The notes under the pieces: generated by a model
Databases searched by the model: none
What the model was told of the DNA's origin: nothing
What the model saw: only the letters and a program-made list of their open reading frames with translations
Shown here: positions 32,501 through 46,377 of the stretch, piece after piece
Layout of the letters: every line of letters begins with the position of its first letter
How positions within the stretch are numbered: position 1 is the first letter of the stretch
Program-made: the position numbers and the translations under genes
DNA from: Craterostigma plantagineum
Lineage: Eukaryota > Streptophyta > Magnoliopsida > Lamiales > Linderniaceae
Assembly (NCBI GenBank): GCA_027422505.1
Contig: JAPQWV010000002.1
Span: forward strand, 27,134,501-27,198,500
Direction of reading: 5' to 3'
Length of the DNA: 64,000 nucleotides

Positions 32501-35500
32501 TTTTCTTTGTTTCTTTCTATGGTTCGTTCGGTTCATATGATTCACATATACTGGAGAAATCCATGAATTTTCACACATGTTGGCTTATTGCGTTGCCTAT
32601 ACTTTACGAATTGAATTCACATGCTTATCTCGCGAAAGCCTAGCAAGTCTAGAACCTTATGAGTAAAAATATAGTTCCAAAGGCTTGGTGGAATAATATT
32701 TCAAATTCTGCCATCCACAAGTTACTGTAATCCTCAAACCCAGTTACATGCTTTTACTGCATCATGTCTGTGGTTGAAGATCATCGTTCGATGTTGGAAC
32801 AATAAGGGTCAAATAGCGTGAAGGACCTAAAAGTCTTTCTTTTTCAGTTTTCATGGAAGGAGTTATATATGCATTTGCATGAAATGTCTCCAAATTTACT
32901 ATTGTATGTAGTAAATGAAGTTTTGGTGGACTTTTCTGCGTCTGTCAGATCAGATGTTGGGCTAATTAGGACCGTCACCTTATTCGTACCTGCACATACC
33001 AGATGAATTCAAACACGTTAAATATTTCCAAATTCTTAAATGTCTCATGCCATTTCGTTTGTAATACACTAAATTCTCGATGTAAAACCTCCTTAGGACA
33101 AACCCCCAGCCCTTCAGTCATTTTTCTCTGGCGAAATGATCCTTTACTTGTCGAAAGATTTCCATGGACAAGGAAACAGGGATCGAGCACTTGTTATGCT
33201 GCATCAAATGATAGAAGATGCTCATAAGGTCAAACAGCAGTTCCTTAGTGGTAATATGCTTTTTTCCCTAAATTTGCTCATACCGGCTTTTGTTACTTAA
33301 ATTAATTGGGTTTGTAGATTCATTAGTGAGGCACTTCTAGTGCTTATTATCATGTTTAACCTTCAGGTAAGCTTCACAATTTAGCTAGAGCTATTGCTGA
33401 TGAAGAAGCAGAAAGGGATCGTGCTGGTGTTGAGGGTCCACATTCTGATGGGAAAGGGCTTCCAGGCCTTGAAAAGAATGTTCTTCTTGGTTTTGGGTTG
33501 AGAGCATCGAAGCAGTCTGTTGTGACTCCTGAAACCGGTGAAAATGATTTGAATTTTGCAAGTTATGACGTCAGAGATTCGGAGAGAAGGCTTTTTGGTC
33601 CTTTTAACCCTAAAATCCCAACATTCCTTTCCCAATTCATTCTGCATATTGCTGCAATTGGCGACATTGTTGATGGGGCTGATACAACTCATGACTTCAA
33701 CTATTTTTCACTTATTTACGAGTGGCCTAAAGATGTAAACTTTCTTCATCCTCTTTATTCTTTACCTTGTCGATATGTTTACTATAGATGCAAGCTAATG
33801 TTCATTATTCAGGCCCTTGACATGTGTGGGACATTAATATTTTACGGAAAACGCAATCTTGAAGCATTAATAACATTTCTATTTTAGGCCTTTGGTCTAA
33901 ACTGTTGTTTTAACTATGTAAACAATTTGAAAACTGGCTTATCTAAGTTTTCGATGCAGCTTTTGATTCGTTTGGTATTTGAGCGAGGCAGTACTGATGC
34001 TGCTGCAAAGGTAGCCGAGATAATGAATCTGGACTTTGTACACGAGGTGATATCGGCGTGTGTTCCTCCAGTTTACCCTCCAAGGTCTGGGCATGGTTGG
34101 GCTTGCATCCCCGTGATTCCAAGTCTTCCTAAGGGTGACAATGTAAGCAAAGTTCAATCACCTTCTTCGCGGGAAGCCAAACCTAAGTTCTACACTCCCT
34201 CTTCAGTGTTACCTGGAGTACCCTTGTTCCCACTGAAATTGGACGTAGTAAAGCATCTCGTTAATTTGTCTGCTGTCAGGGCCACTCTGGCCTGTGTGTT
34301 TGGTAGTTCTATGTTGTACCATGGCCGTGATGGAGCAATCTCTAGTTCCTTGAATGATGGGTTATTAACAACGCCCGATCAAGATCGGGTTTTCTATGAA
34401 TTTTCTCTTGATCAATCAGATAGGTTAGTGCATACATCAATAAAAGGTGAGGGTACAGTTTTTTAACTCGATAGTAACATTATTATCATGTTCATATCTA
34501 TGAGCAGGTTCCCAACTTTAAATAGATGGATCCAAATGCAAACCAATCTCCATCGAGTTTCTGAATACGCAGCCAGGACAGATGTGAAGGACGATCCAGA
34601 AATAACACCTACTGTGAAGCGATATCGTGAGAATGACAGTGACAGTGAATCAGAAAGTGATGTAATTTCTGGGAGTAACATTCAATTGGAGCAAACCAAG
34701 CTCAAGGGTAATGGCAATGTTGGTTCTGATGCTTGGCACAAGGCTCCAAAAGCAGAAACTTCCGAACATGACAATACAGTTTTTCTTTCATTTGACTGGG
34801 AGAATGAAGGTCCCTATGAAAAAGCTGTTGAGAGGTAATATATCTAAAACTTCTCTTGCATTTTGGCGTCAAAGCTGAGGCGTCAAAGCTGAACTTCTCC
34901 AAGTTGGATCCTTTTTTGTTATGCTTTCTCGACAGTGAATAAAAAGATTTTCGACTTACTTTTTATCATTTTATAGATCGATGGATGAAGGGAAATTGCA
35001 GGATGCTCTAGCCCTTTCAGATCGCTTTCTACGTAAGGGAGCTTCAGATCGGTTGCTTCAAATGCTTGTTATAAATGATGATGAGGATACTTTATCGGAA
35101 CAGCCTCAAGGTGGCTCTAGTCTTCGTATCTGGAGTAATAGTTGGCAATACTGTATGCGCATGAAAGATAAACAGATAGCTTCCAAACTTGCTCTCAGGT
35201 CTGTTAAGCCCCATTCTATTATTAATTTGTTGTTGTAGTAAGTATAGATTACCAGAGCTTGCATAGTTTCATTGACATTCAAATGCGAATTCTCGATAGT
35301 TTCCCTTGTTAAATTGATCCCATGGTTTCCGCTTGTTATAAAATGCTAATTTTGTTGTTTGATTCAGCACTAGTAACATCTCTCTTATTTACTGGTTATG
35401 GCATTCACAGTACAATCGTGTTCAATTTGTACATTGCATTGCAGATATTTGCACAGGTGGGAGTTAGAACCTGCTTTGGATGTTCTAGCAATGTGCACTT

Positions 35501-38500
35501 GTCACTTGTCTGATGGCGATCCACTGAAAATTGAGGTTTAACCTGAACTCTTTTTTTTTCTTTAGCTGGGATAACTTTTCAGCACAAATTGATGTTTTGG
35601 TTGCAGTCAAATGACTTGTCCTTTGGGTTCTTTATGTGTTTCAAATAGGTTGTGCAAAGAAGACAAGATCTTCAGAGATACAAACACATTTTATGTGCAG
35701 ATGATCGCTATAGTAGCTGGCAGGAGGTAAATATAGACTGCTAACTTATCAAAATGATTAACTAATCGAAAACTAAGTATCTTCTTCCATGATTGTCATA
35801 ATTCTTAATTAAGACTGACAATGTCCATATTTTTTTTTCATAATCAGGTTGAGGCAGATTGTAAGGAAGATCCGGAGGGTCTTGCACTTAGATTGGCAGA
35901 AAAAGGAGCTGTGTCGGCTGCCCTACAAGTGGCTGAAAGTGCCGGACTTTCCATTGATCTACGCAGAGAACTCCAGGGGCGTCAACTCGTCAAGCTTCTA
36001 AACGCAGACCCTGTAAATGGTGGAGGTCCTGCTGAAGCGTCACGATTTCTTTCTTCTCTTCGTGACTCTAATGATGCTTTGCCAGTTGCAATAAGTGCAA
36101 TGCAGCTCTTGCCCAGTCTTCGATCCAAGCAGCTTCTTGTATGACGTTCCACCTCAATTTTGAACTGCACAGTTGATGCATGATTGATTTTGTTTTGACA
36201 GTAGAAATTTTTATATGCTTCCATACAGGTCCACTTTTTCCTGAACAGAAGAGATGGCAATCTATCTGAGATTGAGGTATCCCGGTTGAACTCATGGGCT
36301 TTAGGTCTTCGAGTGTTAGCTTCCTTGCCATTACCATGGCAACAAAGATGTTCATCACTACACGAGCACCCTCAGTTGATTCTAGAAGTTATGCTGATGA
36401 GGAAGCAACTTCAATCTGCTTCTCTGGTACAGTATTAGCAAGTTCCGCATCGTGTTTTTTGAACTCGGCAGTGTGAGTCATCAAGCGTGGTAACTTGCTT
36501 GCAGATTCTTAAAGAGTTCCCTTCATTGAGAGATAATGGTATGATTCTTGCATATGCTGCCAAAGCTATTGCTGTGGACATGACTACCCCTCCTAGGGAT
36601 TCCAGAATTTCGGTTATCGGTCCACGAGCTAAGCAGAGAATGAAGCCGAGCACTCCAACTAGGTCATCTTTAACCAGCAGCCTAAGTCATCTGCAAAAAG
36701 AGGCTCGTAGGGCATTTTCTTGGACCCCTCGTAACGTGGGAGACAAAGGTGCACCAAAAGATAGTCAAAGAAAAAGGAAGAATTCTGGCCTAACTCAGTC
36801 TGAAAAAGTAGATTTTGAGGCAATGACTGGCATTCAAGAAGACCGTGTTTCAGTCTTCACTTCTGACAGGCAAGAAAGGCATCCTTCTGCTTCTATTGCA
36901 GCTGAGTGGATGCTTACAGGTGATCCTGGAAAGGATGAAGTTGTCCGTGCTTCTCATCAATATGAAAGTGCCCCAGATATCACTCTTTTCAGGGTTAGCA
37001 TTATTTAAAAAGTTGCTCTTCGCTAAATGATGGTCTATTCAATATATGTTACTTTCAGTACGGAATATAACTACCTGTTCGAGGATTTTATGAAAGTTGA
37101 TTGATCTGAAGCATCTTAATTATCTTAATTTGTTGCCAGTGTGTTCCCACGCAAGGCTGAATCTGATCACCTATCTTAAATACTTGTCTTAGATCAATTG
37201 TGCTTCCAGCTGCTACAATTCATGTTGACTTGTGCGTGATCATTGTCTGTATTTCGTTTTTGTTGCAAGGCATTACTTTCACTATGCTCGGATGAAAGTG
37301 TTTCTGGAAAAGGTGCTCTAGATCATTGCATGCATCAAATGAAAAATGTTGTGAGCTCTCGGCAACTTCCAGAAGACGCATCTATGGAAACCATTGGCAG
37401 AGTGTACCATGCAACTGAAACATTCGTGCAGGTATCTGTTTGGAGAATCATTTGTCTGCTTAGGGAGATTGCTTCATATGTTATCTGTTTTATATCTTTC
37501 AGGGCCTGCTTTTTGCTAAACAGCAGTTAAGGAAATTTTCTGGGGCCAGTGATTTGTCTAGTATTTCTGAAAAAGGGCGGGATGTGGATGATACATCCTC
37601 TGATGCTGGCAGCTCCAGCATGGGTAGCCAGTCAACTGATGAACTATCTGAAGCATTATCTCAGGTTGATCTATGGTTAGGACGCGCTGAATTGCTTCAA
37701 AGTCTTCTTGGATCTGGCATTTCTGCATCACTTGATGATATTGCTGATGGAGAATCGTCCGAACATCTTCGTGACCGACTGATCCAAGAGGAGAGATATA
37801 GCATGGCTGTCTATACTTCCAAGAAGTGTAAAGTATAAAGCGAGATGACCATTTCTCTTTCATTATTCCCAAAAATAATTTGTTGAGTATTGGGTTTTAC
37901 TTTATCTACAGATTGAGGTTTTTCCTGTTTGGAACTCGTGGGGACATGCCCTTCTTAGGATGGAGCACTATGCTCAAGCAAGGGTAAAATTCAAGTAGGT
38001 GCTTGTCATGTTGGAGGCTTTAGATATGTATTGTATAAGAATACTTTATTTTCTTGATTTTGTGGTGTAAAATTGGATGTAATCTGCAGGCAAGCTCTTC
38101 AGTTACACAAGGGTGATGCTATTCCCGTTATACTAGATATCATTAATACTATTGAAGGCGGCCCCCCTGTAGATGTTGCATCAGTGCGGTCCATGTAAGC
38201 TTGCACTTCTGAAACCTGAATTTATACGCTACTGATTTCTTCTATTCTTTGCCTTCTGGAATCTCTGAATAAAGATGAGTTAGATGTGATTTTTGTATCA
38301 TTATAGAATTAAACTTGCTGATGCGCTGTATTGCATCTAAATAAGCAGCGGATGTGCTGCATCTAAGCAGGTGAACCTTCGAACATATATTCCATTTCTG
38401 CATTTTCTCTCCCTAGTTACAAAATTCGTGTTCTCCCGGTTGAGAAAGGAGACTGGATTTTGATAAAGGATACAAGAGGGTTGGTACACTGGAAGGATAT

Positions 38501-41500
38501 CATATTCTAATTAAAGTTCATCAAAATCCACAATGGGAAGTTTTCCGTTGTTTTGAGAAATTACTGATAGAAGTAATACCTACCAAACCTCTTTTCGCCT
38601 TCTTGTTCAACTTTTTTTTTATTTGCTGCTCTTTAATTGTTAGAAACTGATTCTGGTCCATAATTTAAGCTCCATGAGGGTTCTGGTTCTATCTTACACG
38701 CTTATTATATATTTGTTTGTATTTACATTGTAGATGTGCATCTTCATAGTACTCTGATTCTCTGTTTCATCAAGTTGAAATGTAGATTTTACCTCTTTTA
38801 TTTGCTTGATGAAGTCTAACCTTGTACACTCTTTGATCAAGTTTAACTAAAAGTCTATCTTTGTGACACTAGGTCGGTTTGTTTAGAAAGTTTATTTTCT
38901 GTGTGAGTGAACTGTGAAATTGATTAACGAGCCTGTTTGTTTGTCCTTTCAACATAGGTATGACCATTTGGCTAAAAGTGCACCAGCTGTCTTGGATGAT
39001 CCACTTTCGGCTGATTCCTATCTCAATGTTCTGTATATGCCTTCAACATTCCCTCGTTCTGAGAGATCAAGAAGGTATCAAGGAGCCATGAAGGATAATT
39101 CTCCACGTGGCTCAGATGTTGACGATGGTCCGCGCAGCAACCTAGACAATACCAGATACCTTGAATGTGTATATTATTTACAGGAAGTAAGTGCTCGTAG
39201 TTGATGAGATCTCCTTAGTAACTCAGTTTTAAAATGCTATACATGTCTTACTAGATTGAATTAAATTGTTACTATGTCCTTAATATCCACCTTATTATGA
39301 TTATCCTTACAATCTCATTCCAGAAGTTTTATTTCTTGTATTGTTAATTTTGTTATGCTTCAAAAGACTAATGTGATCAATAAAATTAGCAGCTGTATTT
39401 AACTGTTATTTTCATCCTTTTTTAATATGTAATCTTCTGTGACGTGCTTTCATCTGATTTACTTTCCAGCTTTATCCTCTGATTCTTTTCTTCTTTCTGT
39501 AGCTTATCCGTAATTTTGTTCGTCCTCCAACTTCATTTTGGTCATGTTTTATTCACTGTTCGCATGTTTCGTATTGCAGTACGCTCGCCAGCATCTGCTC
39601 GAGTTTATGTTTCGACATGGAAGATTTAAGGAGGCTTGCTTGCTGTTTTTTCCACCTAACTCCATCCCGACTCAACCTCAGCCATCTTCCTTGGGGTTGG
39701 GTGTAGTTGCTTCAAATTCTTCCCCTCAAAGACCTGATCCGTTGGCATCTGACTATGGAACAATTGATGATCTGTGTGATTTGTGTGTTGGCTACGGTGC
39801 TGTGCCTATCTTGGAGGAAGTGATATCATCTAGGATTGAAACAGCACATGACGATTCAGTTATTCAGCACACTAAAGCTGCAGTTTCTCGCATTTGTCTC
39901 TACTTTGAAACTCATAAGAATTTTAATTATCTGTACAAGTTCCAGGTTGGTGCTCGCTTCATTATCTGTCACTCTTGTTTTGATTTCATGTTTCTGATAA
40001 AAATTCTCTCACAAAGATGATATAGAGCTTGCGTTTCTGGATCGGAGTATGTTAATTCAGAAAATTGTAATATACAATTGTTGCTTGCCCAAGATGAGCA
40101 AGTGCCAATGCCAATGGGCCTTGCCGTGGATTTTGAGATGGCCCGTTGTTTGCCTTGATAATCTCTGTGACATCTAAAAGTAGTTCATTGCCAAAGCTGT
40201 GGCCTCACTGAATATAACTGATGCTTTAGGTGATCAAGAAGGACCATGTAGCTGCGGGCCTGTGCTGTATCCAGTTGTTTATGAACTCACCATCTCAAGA
40301 GGACGCTGTAAAGCATTTGGAGCATGCTAAGGTAATTGCTTGTTTCCATGCATTTGCATCTGGTAATTCTGGTTAACTATGGAAAAGAACGAGCTGATCT
40401 GTTCAAGTCTTTGATCATCAACTAAAATTATGGTTTAAAGATAATAAATGCATTTAATAATTAATTAGATAGTTAATCTATGTAATTAATGCCATTGCTT
40501 CTCTGTATCAGATGCATTTGACTCTGAATATGACATAGCAAATAAGGATGCACTTAGATTGGTGTAACTTGTTAGAATTCTTTGGTTGGCAAAATTCTGA
40601 TGATTATTACTCAATTCGATGGAATTGTTTGATCTTAAAGGAAAGCATGTTCGCAGTTCAGTAGCTTTAACACTATTACTACGTTTTGTGCAGATGCACT
40701 TTGACGATGCATTATCAGCAAGGTTTAAAGTGTTGGACTCTACAAAACTTGTAACAAAAGGTATTCGAGGAAAATCAGCTTCAGAGAAGCTAACTGAAGA
40801 AGGACTGGTCAAATTTTCCGCTCGCATTGCCATACAGGTATACATGAAATATCTCCGCTTGCTGGAGGAGTGTACTTTTTACAGGAGTGACGATGTCATT
40901 AGGGCATGAGGTTTCGGATTTAAGCATATTTCATTAATCTATAAACAGTATACATGAAATATCTCCACTTGCTGGAGATGGAGTGTATACAGGAGTGACG
41001 ATGTCATTAGGGCAAGAGGTTTCGGATTTAAGCATATTTCATTAATCTATAAACAGTGCAATAGCACCATATTGTCCAATATATTATCTCAGTTACACTA
41101 GCAGCTGGTGGAACGTTTGTACCAGTCCTACTTTAGCTTACGGCAGAATCCTATTAGGTGACATATTTGCCTTTGGAAATTGGAACAAATATCACTTTAA
41201 TCCATCAAATTGTATTAGCTTCTCTCGTCGTGTACTGGCTATTTCTCACTGAACGTTGTGTCCTTTGCTTTCAGTATCAATAGGCATGAAAACGTTATGC
41301 TATCAAGAAATGCCTTTTCTGAAATTTCATCACGAAATAAATTGCTTTACAAGTGTAAGCTATTGTCTGGTTCAGATGGATGTAGTGAAAAGCTTTAACG
41401 ACGCTGATGGACCTCAATGGAAACACTCTCTCTTTGGCAATCCAACCGACCAAGAAACATTCAGGTATGTGCTAATCTCCAACAATATGTTTTGGTCCAG

Positions 41501-43118
41501 GCCATGATGATAACGATAAAAAGATATAGCAATTGCTTTGTGTCGAAGCGAAAATTGTCAGTTCTGATTTGCTGTCGACACCTATGATCTAGAAGAGGGA
41601 AGTTTGAGTTTGATTTTGTTTGAGACGTTCATGTGTATCTATATAGACATTCTGATTTATTGGTCATATGAACAGAAACAACCCACATAAAAGTGAGGTT
41701 ATTTAGATCAATCCCAGAGGAGTCAGTCTATATGATTATTCACTATAGGGGTGCTCCAACAATGGCATCTCCCATCTTAATTATCTCTTGTTTACTTCAT
41801 CCTTATAGCGTCCTATATTGCATACCATTGATTGTGAATATCATCCCTTATAACGAAAATTGGTCTGCTTTGGTAGGTATGATCTTTTCCACCATCATTT
41901 ATTAACTGCATGAAATTGGCTTTGGATTATTTTATTGCCGCTAAAGTGTATCAATTTTGATGGCTTGTTCCACTCTCCTTATAGAGTGATATATTACATT
42001 TTAGTTGGATGGTGATTCTGTTATGGAAGCTTAAATTGGTTTTTTAATGCAGGAGAAGATGTGAAATTGCGGAAACACTTGCCGAGAAAAATTTTGACTT
42101 AGCTTTCCAAATAATCTACGAATTCAATCTTCCAGGTAATTTTCTGTCTTCAAGTATTACCTTTGTTTTCACTCACCATGATCAGTCCGGCATATTATGG
42201 GAGTGGAGATTACTATGCCCTTTTTCCACATTTATGCCAGCTGTTGATATATATGCTGGAGTTGCTGCATCTCTTGCTGAAAGGAAGAAGGGAGGTCAAC
42301 TAACTGAGTTTTTCAGAAACATTAAAGGAACCATAGACGATGATGATTGGGATCAGGTATTGTCTAATTGTTGATTTCCATGGACCAACTGTGCTAAATA
42401 TGTGGTAGTTGATTGGGATGAGGTTTGGAGATTGACAAAAATGTGTTCGGGTTATCAGGGGAATGTAATCTGGTGTATTTGAAAATGAGTTTAATAACGA
42501 TCAACGATGATATCAGTTGATGAGTTAAACTTGGTTTATTTACAGGTCTTGGGCGCAGCAATTAATGTCTATGCCAACAAACACAAAGAACGGCCTGATC
42601 GCCTCATTGACATGTTGACTAGCAGCCACAGGTAAATTCACATGATGCTGACGATGAATCTGCATTATGAGCATATTAAGATGTTTGCGCTAGTGAGAAA
42701 CAAACTTTGCTGTTGATCATGTGTGGTTCTCAACTAATGAAATGATTCGCTCCAGTCCGATATTATGTGTTACCCGTTAAGGAATAGAATTGAGCTTATA
42801 GAGGACTTTTCGCAGTACTTGCTTGATCATCAAATAAATTCCAGCATACTCTTGTTTTGCCTTTTTGCAGGAAAGTCCTAGCCTGCGTTGTCTGTGGTCG
42901 TCTGAAAAGTGCATTTCAGATAGCATCTAGAAGTGGAAGTGTAGCTGATGTTCAGTATGTTGCGCATCAGGTTAGTAATTTAATTTTTTTTCCCTAAGTG
43001 GTGATATGATTCTGAGACCGTTGCAATGAATTGTTCTGTTTGATGCATGCAGGCTCTTCATGCTAATGCACTTCCAGTTCTTGATATGTGCAAACAGTGG
43101 TTGGCCCAATACATGTAG
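26527..43118 (+). CDS. ZFYVE26: ZFYVE26 (spastizin/SPG15) plant homologue, 36 exons
   Basis: 36 exons, first 26527-27347 and last 43053-43118 (TAG at 43116). My exon set sums to 7518 nt (2505 residues) with consistent phases, and no frameshift or stop is seen. The N-terminus LLSKVTANHLLLGQFEPFRA and LRLRSEFLLYVDTLR, mid-region VPPVYPPRSGHGWACIPVIP, and C-terminus IYEFNLPAVDIYAGVAASLA with IASRSGSVADVQYVAHQALH match the large alpha-helical protein annotated in Arabidopsis as zinc finger FYVE domain protein 26 homologue (At2g25730, about 2490 residues). In animals ZFYVE26 works with spatacsin and AP-5 in endosome/lysosome traffic and lysosome reformation. I see no FYVE-type Cys cluster here, so the plant protein appears to keep the helical body and not the lipid-binding finger. 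An Arg/Ser-rich low-complexity segment (exon 36505-36993) is probably disordered. Several donors are weak (GTTCTG at 30142, GTTAGC at 36994). Confidence 0.9.
40838..41056. repeat. 110-bp tandem duplication in a ZFYVE26-like intron
   Basis: Units 40838-40947 and 40948-41056, both beginning GTATACATGAAATATCTCC and ending ATCTATAAACAG, with a few differences. The first unit starts exactly at the donor of the exon ending 40837; the second lies wholly in the intron and its CAG|TATAC has lost the donor G, so it is not an obvious decoy site. Confidence 0.85.
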
Positions 43119-43795
43119 GTCAGTCCCATAAAACATACCAGATACAAGTACATCTCCATACAAAATAATTTCTTCATTACTTTGATGTTTTGGTAGCTAT
43201 CTTGTATGGAAATAAGGCTTGCTCTAGGATGATTTTCATACCTTAAGCAGCCATTTTACTTAATTCATCTATTGTTGTTGTATAGGAAAGTTGTAGTGTC
43301 TGAGACCTATTAGTGTGCTTTTGCTGTAAGATTTTCTGGAAACTTCAACCTTTTTATCCATTGAAGGCTTTTTTCAAACCCGTGATGTGTATAACGATAA
43401 TAAAGTTTTATTGCCTTTTCCCAGTTCTTGACTGATGCGGTAGTGCAAAGGCCAAGTGCCTAAAAGATAGGATGATATTTATTGAAGAGATTGGACAAGT
43501 GTCAACAAATATGTAATGGAAGGAAGACTTCTACAAGGAAATGGTACTTATTACAGGAAAATGAGAGGAGAGGGATAAAACACCATATAGTAGAGATCTA
43601 TTGAGCATATAGATTCTTTATTAATCTTATCGTAGCATGCCATCATGCATGTGTTAGTTTCTCTGTGGGCTGCACAGATTTGTACAGTTGCCAATGCATT
43701 TCTCCATCTCCGCACCATCTGAGGGAAGCAATATATAAAAAGAAAAAAAGAAAAGAAACAATCTATAATATAACGAAACCATTCTCTTTAGTCTT
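43119..43795. other. Spacer between ZFYVE26-like gene and thionin-like gene
   Basis: AT-rich, convergent 3' ends on both sides. No ORF, RNA gene or transposon end recognised. Confidence 0.5.
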
Positions 43796-44116
43796 TCAGA
43801 CCACAAAATAAGTCATAAAAATACGCAACAAATAAAGTAACAAAGTACCCGAACTAAATTGGTTGCAGCGTTGAAGGGAACAACCGATCTTGCAATAGTA
43901 GGAAAAATCATCGTAAGTACGAGGAATGCAAGTGGTGAGGCACTGGTAATAACACGACAATTTTTCGGGTTGAGTTTTGCTGCTCCTCAGAAAGCACTCG
44001 TTGTAGCATCCGCCCCAGCACGTATATCTCTGCGAATCCACACCTTTTGCCAGTAACAAGAGAATTATCATCATCGTTTTTATCAAATGGACTTCTTTAA
44101 GCTGGTTCCTCTCCAT
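43796..44116 (-). CDS. Small secreted cysteine-rich peptide, thionin-like
   Basis: From Met at 44116: a short polar start, a hydrophobic segment (MMIILLLLAKGVDS) that reads as a signal peptide, then a mature region with nine Cys in about 55 residues, spaced C-x3-C-x3-C, later C-x3-C-x3-C, then C-x3-C-x4-C. This paired spacing resembles plant thionin-like proteins; ordinary thionins have six or eight Cys, so the family call is tentative. The tail after the last Cys is hydrophobic and may be intron read-through, with a donor-like GTACTTTG nearby. The open frame continues upstream into the retrotransposon LTR, but that part has no protein character, so I start at 44116. The Copia element begins 256 bases upstream of the start and probably displaced the promoter. 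Confidence 0.55.
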   Translation of the reverse strand: MERNQLKEVHLIKTMMIILLLLAKGVDSQRYTCWGGCYNECFLRSSKTQPEKLSCYYQCLTTCIPRTYDDFSYYCKIGCSLQRCNQFSSGTLLLYLLRIFMTYFVV

Positions 44117-44376
44117 AACAAAAACAACACCCTCGATTCTATCTGTTCTATAAGGGAAAAGGGACCGTGGCACCGGGAATATATAAGTCAAAAAAGAGGC
44201 TTGAAATTCATTCAAATGCATTGATGAAAAGCATGTCACTGTGATGTCACTTGAGTTCAACTTGGTCCGACGTAGCGTAATGGCAAAAGGGTTATATAAT
44301 AATAAAGATATGTAAGAAAGAAACGATACGTACATGAATTGAAGATCTCTTGAATCTTTTTCTTTTGCGAAAATTT

Positions 44377-45865
44377 TGTTGTTTCTTCGGTTGCGTCTGG
44401 TCGGTGGCAGATAGCTTTGACAATAGATAAACTTCGACGTTAGATAGTCGGAAGATGGAGTGTCTTCAACCGCAGGTGCAGTTCGTGAGTACCCAGATGA
44501 TGATGAGGGCATATGTGATAACTATAGTACATAGCATGAAGAATAAATACGCGTGGAGTTGATGAAGACTATCCATAACAGTAGACGTAGTCGAGGCGTG
44601 TGTTGGACACACTGTCCGTAAGACGAAATCGCCCCGATATTAAGTGCTTTCGGTTAGCAGCGATCGTCCCCAAGATACAACGACATTTTCTTAACTCATA
44701 ATCTCAGCACAACGACTAGAGTTTTACGACGAATCGTACTCGAAACTGAATTTTTCTTTCTTCGGGAAACTAGGGAGTATTAGAGTGAAATATGCAAATT
44801 CGTGGGTTGAAGTGAATGAATATTTCCATCTCAATGGGGGCCTATTTATAGATTTTATGTCGCAGGACCTCTCCGCAAATTCAAGAACTTGCTAGGCTGC
44901 TTCTGTAATTTTCCAGGGACTATATTGCAACATTTTGCATCTATTGGACTGTCGGTTTATTTACCGGCCCGCGACAGGCCCGATTCTCGGGCCGACAGCC
45001 CGAATCTTAGGCGTGTCCCACCGGCGGCGGCCCGATTCTCTGACCTGACCCACCGGCGGCTCGACCGACACCTCTTGTTGGGCCGACCGACACCTCTAGT
45101 TGGGCCGGATCAACAGCCCACTGCGGCCCAGACGATCCATTGGATCACGCCACCTCATCTGGACTGTCTAATCAGTGCTGACGCAGCGCCACCTCATCTT
45201 CACCTCAACTGCCACGTCACCGGCACCGTCGCCGTCGCCGCCCACCGGAGGAAAACTTTAAGTAGCTCCTCAATGCTCCTCGCTTCGATGCGTCGTGCGA
45301 AGTGCGCGCCTCAAAGCGCCCATTGCGCACTTTGGCACGGCTCGGCCTCGGCCTCGGCCACGGGCACGGGCTCGGGCTCGGGCTCGGTGCTCGGTGCTCG
45401 GTGCTCGTCGGTGCGAGGCACCGACTCGCACCCGGGCTATTATTTGGGCCAAAACTCATACAAGTTTCTCAAGCCCACTTAAACCCACTTTAAACCCACA
45501 AGCCCATTTAAGCCCATACACATGGCAAGCCCTTTTGATTAAACCCACATAGATTTCTATATATATAGTGAAGATTTTCTTAGTGTCTAACCAATGTGGG
45601 ACACTTGATTTCCCACTTAAACACTACTAACCATTTTAATGGTTATTGGGCCAACTTCGAAAATTAATTTCTCATTCACCAGATATCGGTTTTGAGCGTA
45701 TTAATATTCGTTAGAATCCCCGTGAAACATAGATTCGTAATCTTTCAACGATTTCTCATTTCGACATTCGATGGCTTTCCGATTTAATTAAAACCGAAAC
45801 TGATTTTATTAATGGGTTAATACCCATTTGGGCCCAAAGCCCACTTGGTTTAATAAAATCCAACA
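44377..45865 (-). repeat. 3' LTR (left copy) of the Copia element
   Basis: 1489 bp. Preceded by AATTT target duplication. It contains a GC-rich GGCTCG/GGCCTC simple repeat at about 45340-45409 that is longer than in the other LTR and accounts for most of the 42-bp length difference. ORFs across this repeat on both strands are low-complexity and not genes. Confidence 0.93.
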
Positions 45866-45876
45866 ATCCCCCACAT
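45866..45876 (-). other. Polypurine tract of the Copia element
   Basis: On the minus strand CATGTGGGGGAT directly abuts the 3' LTR start TGTTGG. This is where plus-strand DNA synthesis would be primed. 45877-46377 is otherwise non-coding 3' sequence of the element. Confidence 0.7.
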
Positions 45877-46377
45877 GAATGGAAATTAATGCAAATGCTA
45901 TGCATGCTGACTCTTGCAAGAAAAACTCGACAACTCGTCACTGCATCGGGATAGGTAGCTTGTAGCTTTGAACCTTCCCTAGTGAAAACGCAATCGAATT
46001 TACTCGCTGTTCAGTGAACATGATGTCTTGAACTGACAGCTTTTGTGTAAATTAAGACAACAGCGTACACACGGTGACGAATCTTATTTCTTTCGATTCT
46101 CACGTTGTGTCCACTTCGGCCTTGGACCATATCTTGGATTCATAAGTGTTACTTTTGAAGCGGCCCGACTTCTCACTTATATAGGTGATTGACTATTAGG
46201 ATTTTTTAATCCTAGAGTATCCCGAAATACTCCAACATCAGTTATAGCCATCATTAAAAGCAAAATTGCTTACCCTTTACCACACGTCTTCGGTTAATTA
46301 CTTGGGCAGCTTATGAGAATGAGCTTCTTTTAAAAAAAATTCCAAGTAAGCTACTGAACTACACTCAGCTTAGTTGT

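Noticed and set aside
43796..44512. Single 238-residue minus-strand protein covering the thionin-like gene and the LTR edge
   Set aside because: The upstream two thirds run into the Copia LTR and lack protein character; only the part from 44116 has signal peptide and Cys pattern.
45217..45552. Overlapping ORFs in both LTRs encoding Arg/Ala/Gly-rich repeats
   Set aside because: Produced by the GC-rich simple repeat on both strands; no conserved protein sequence.
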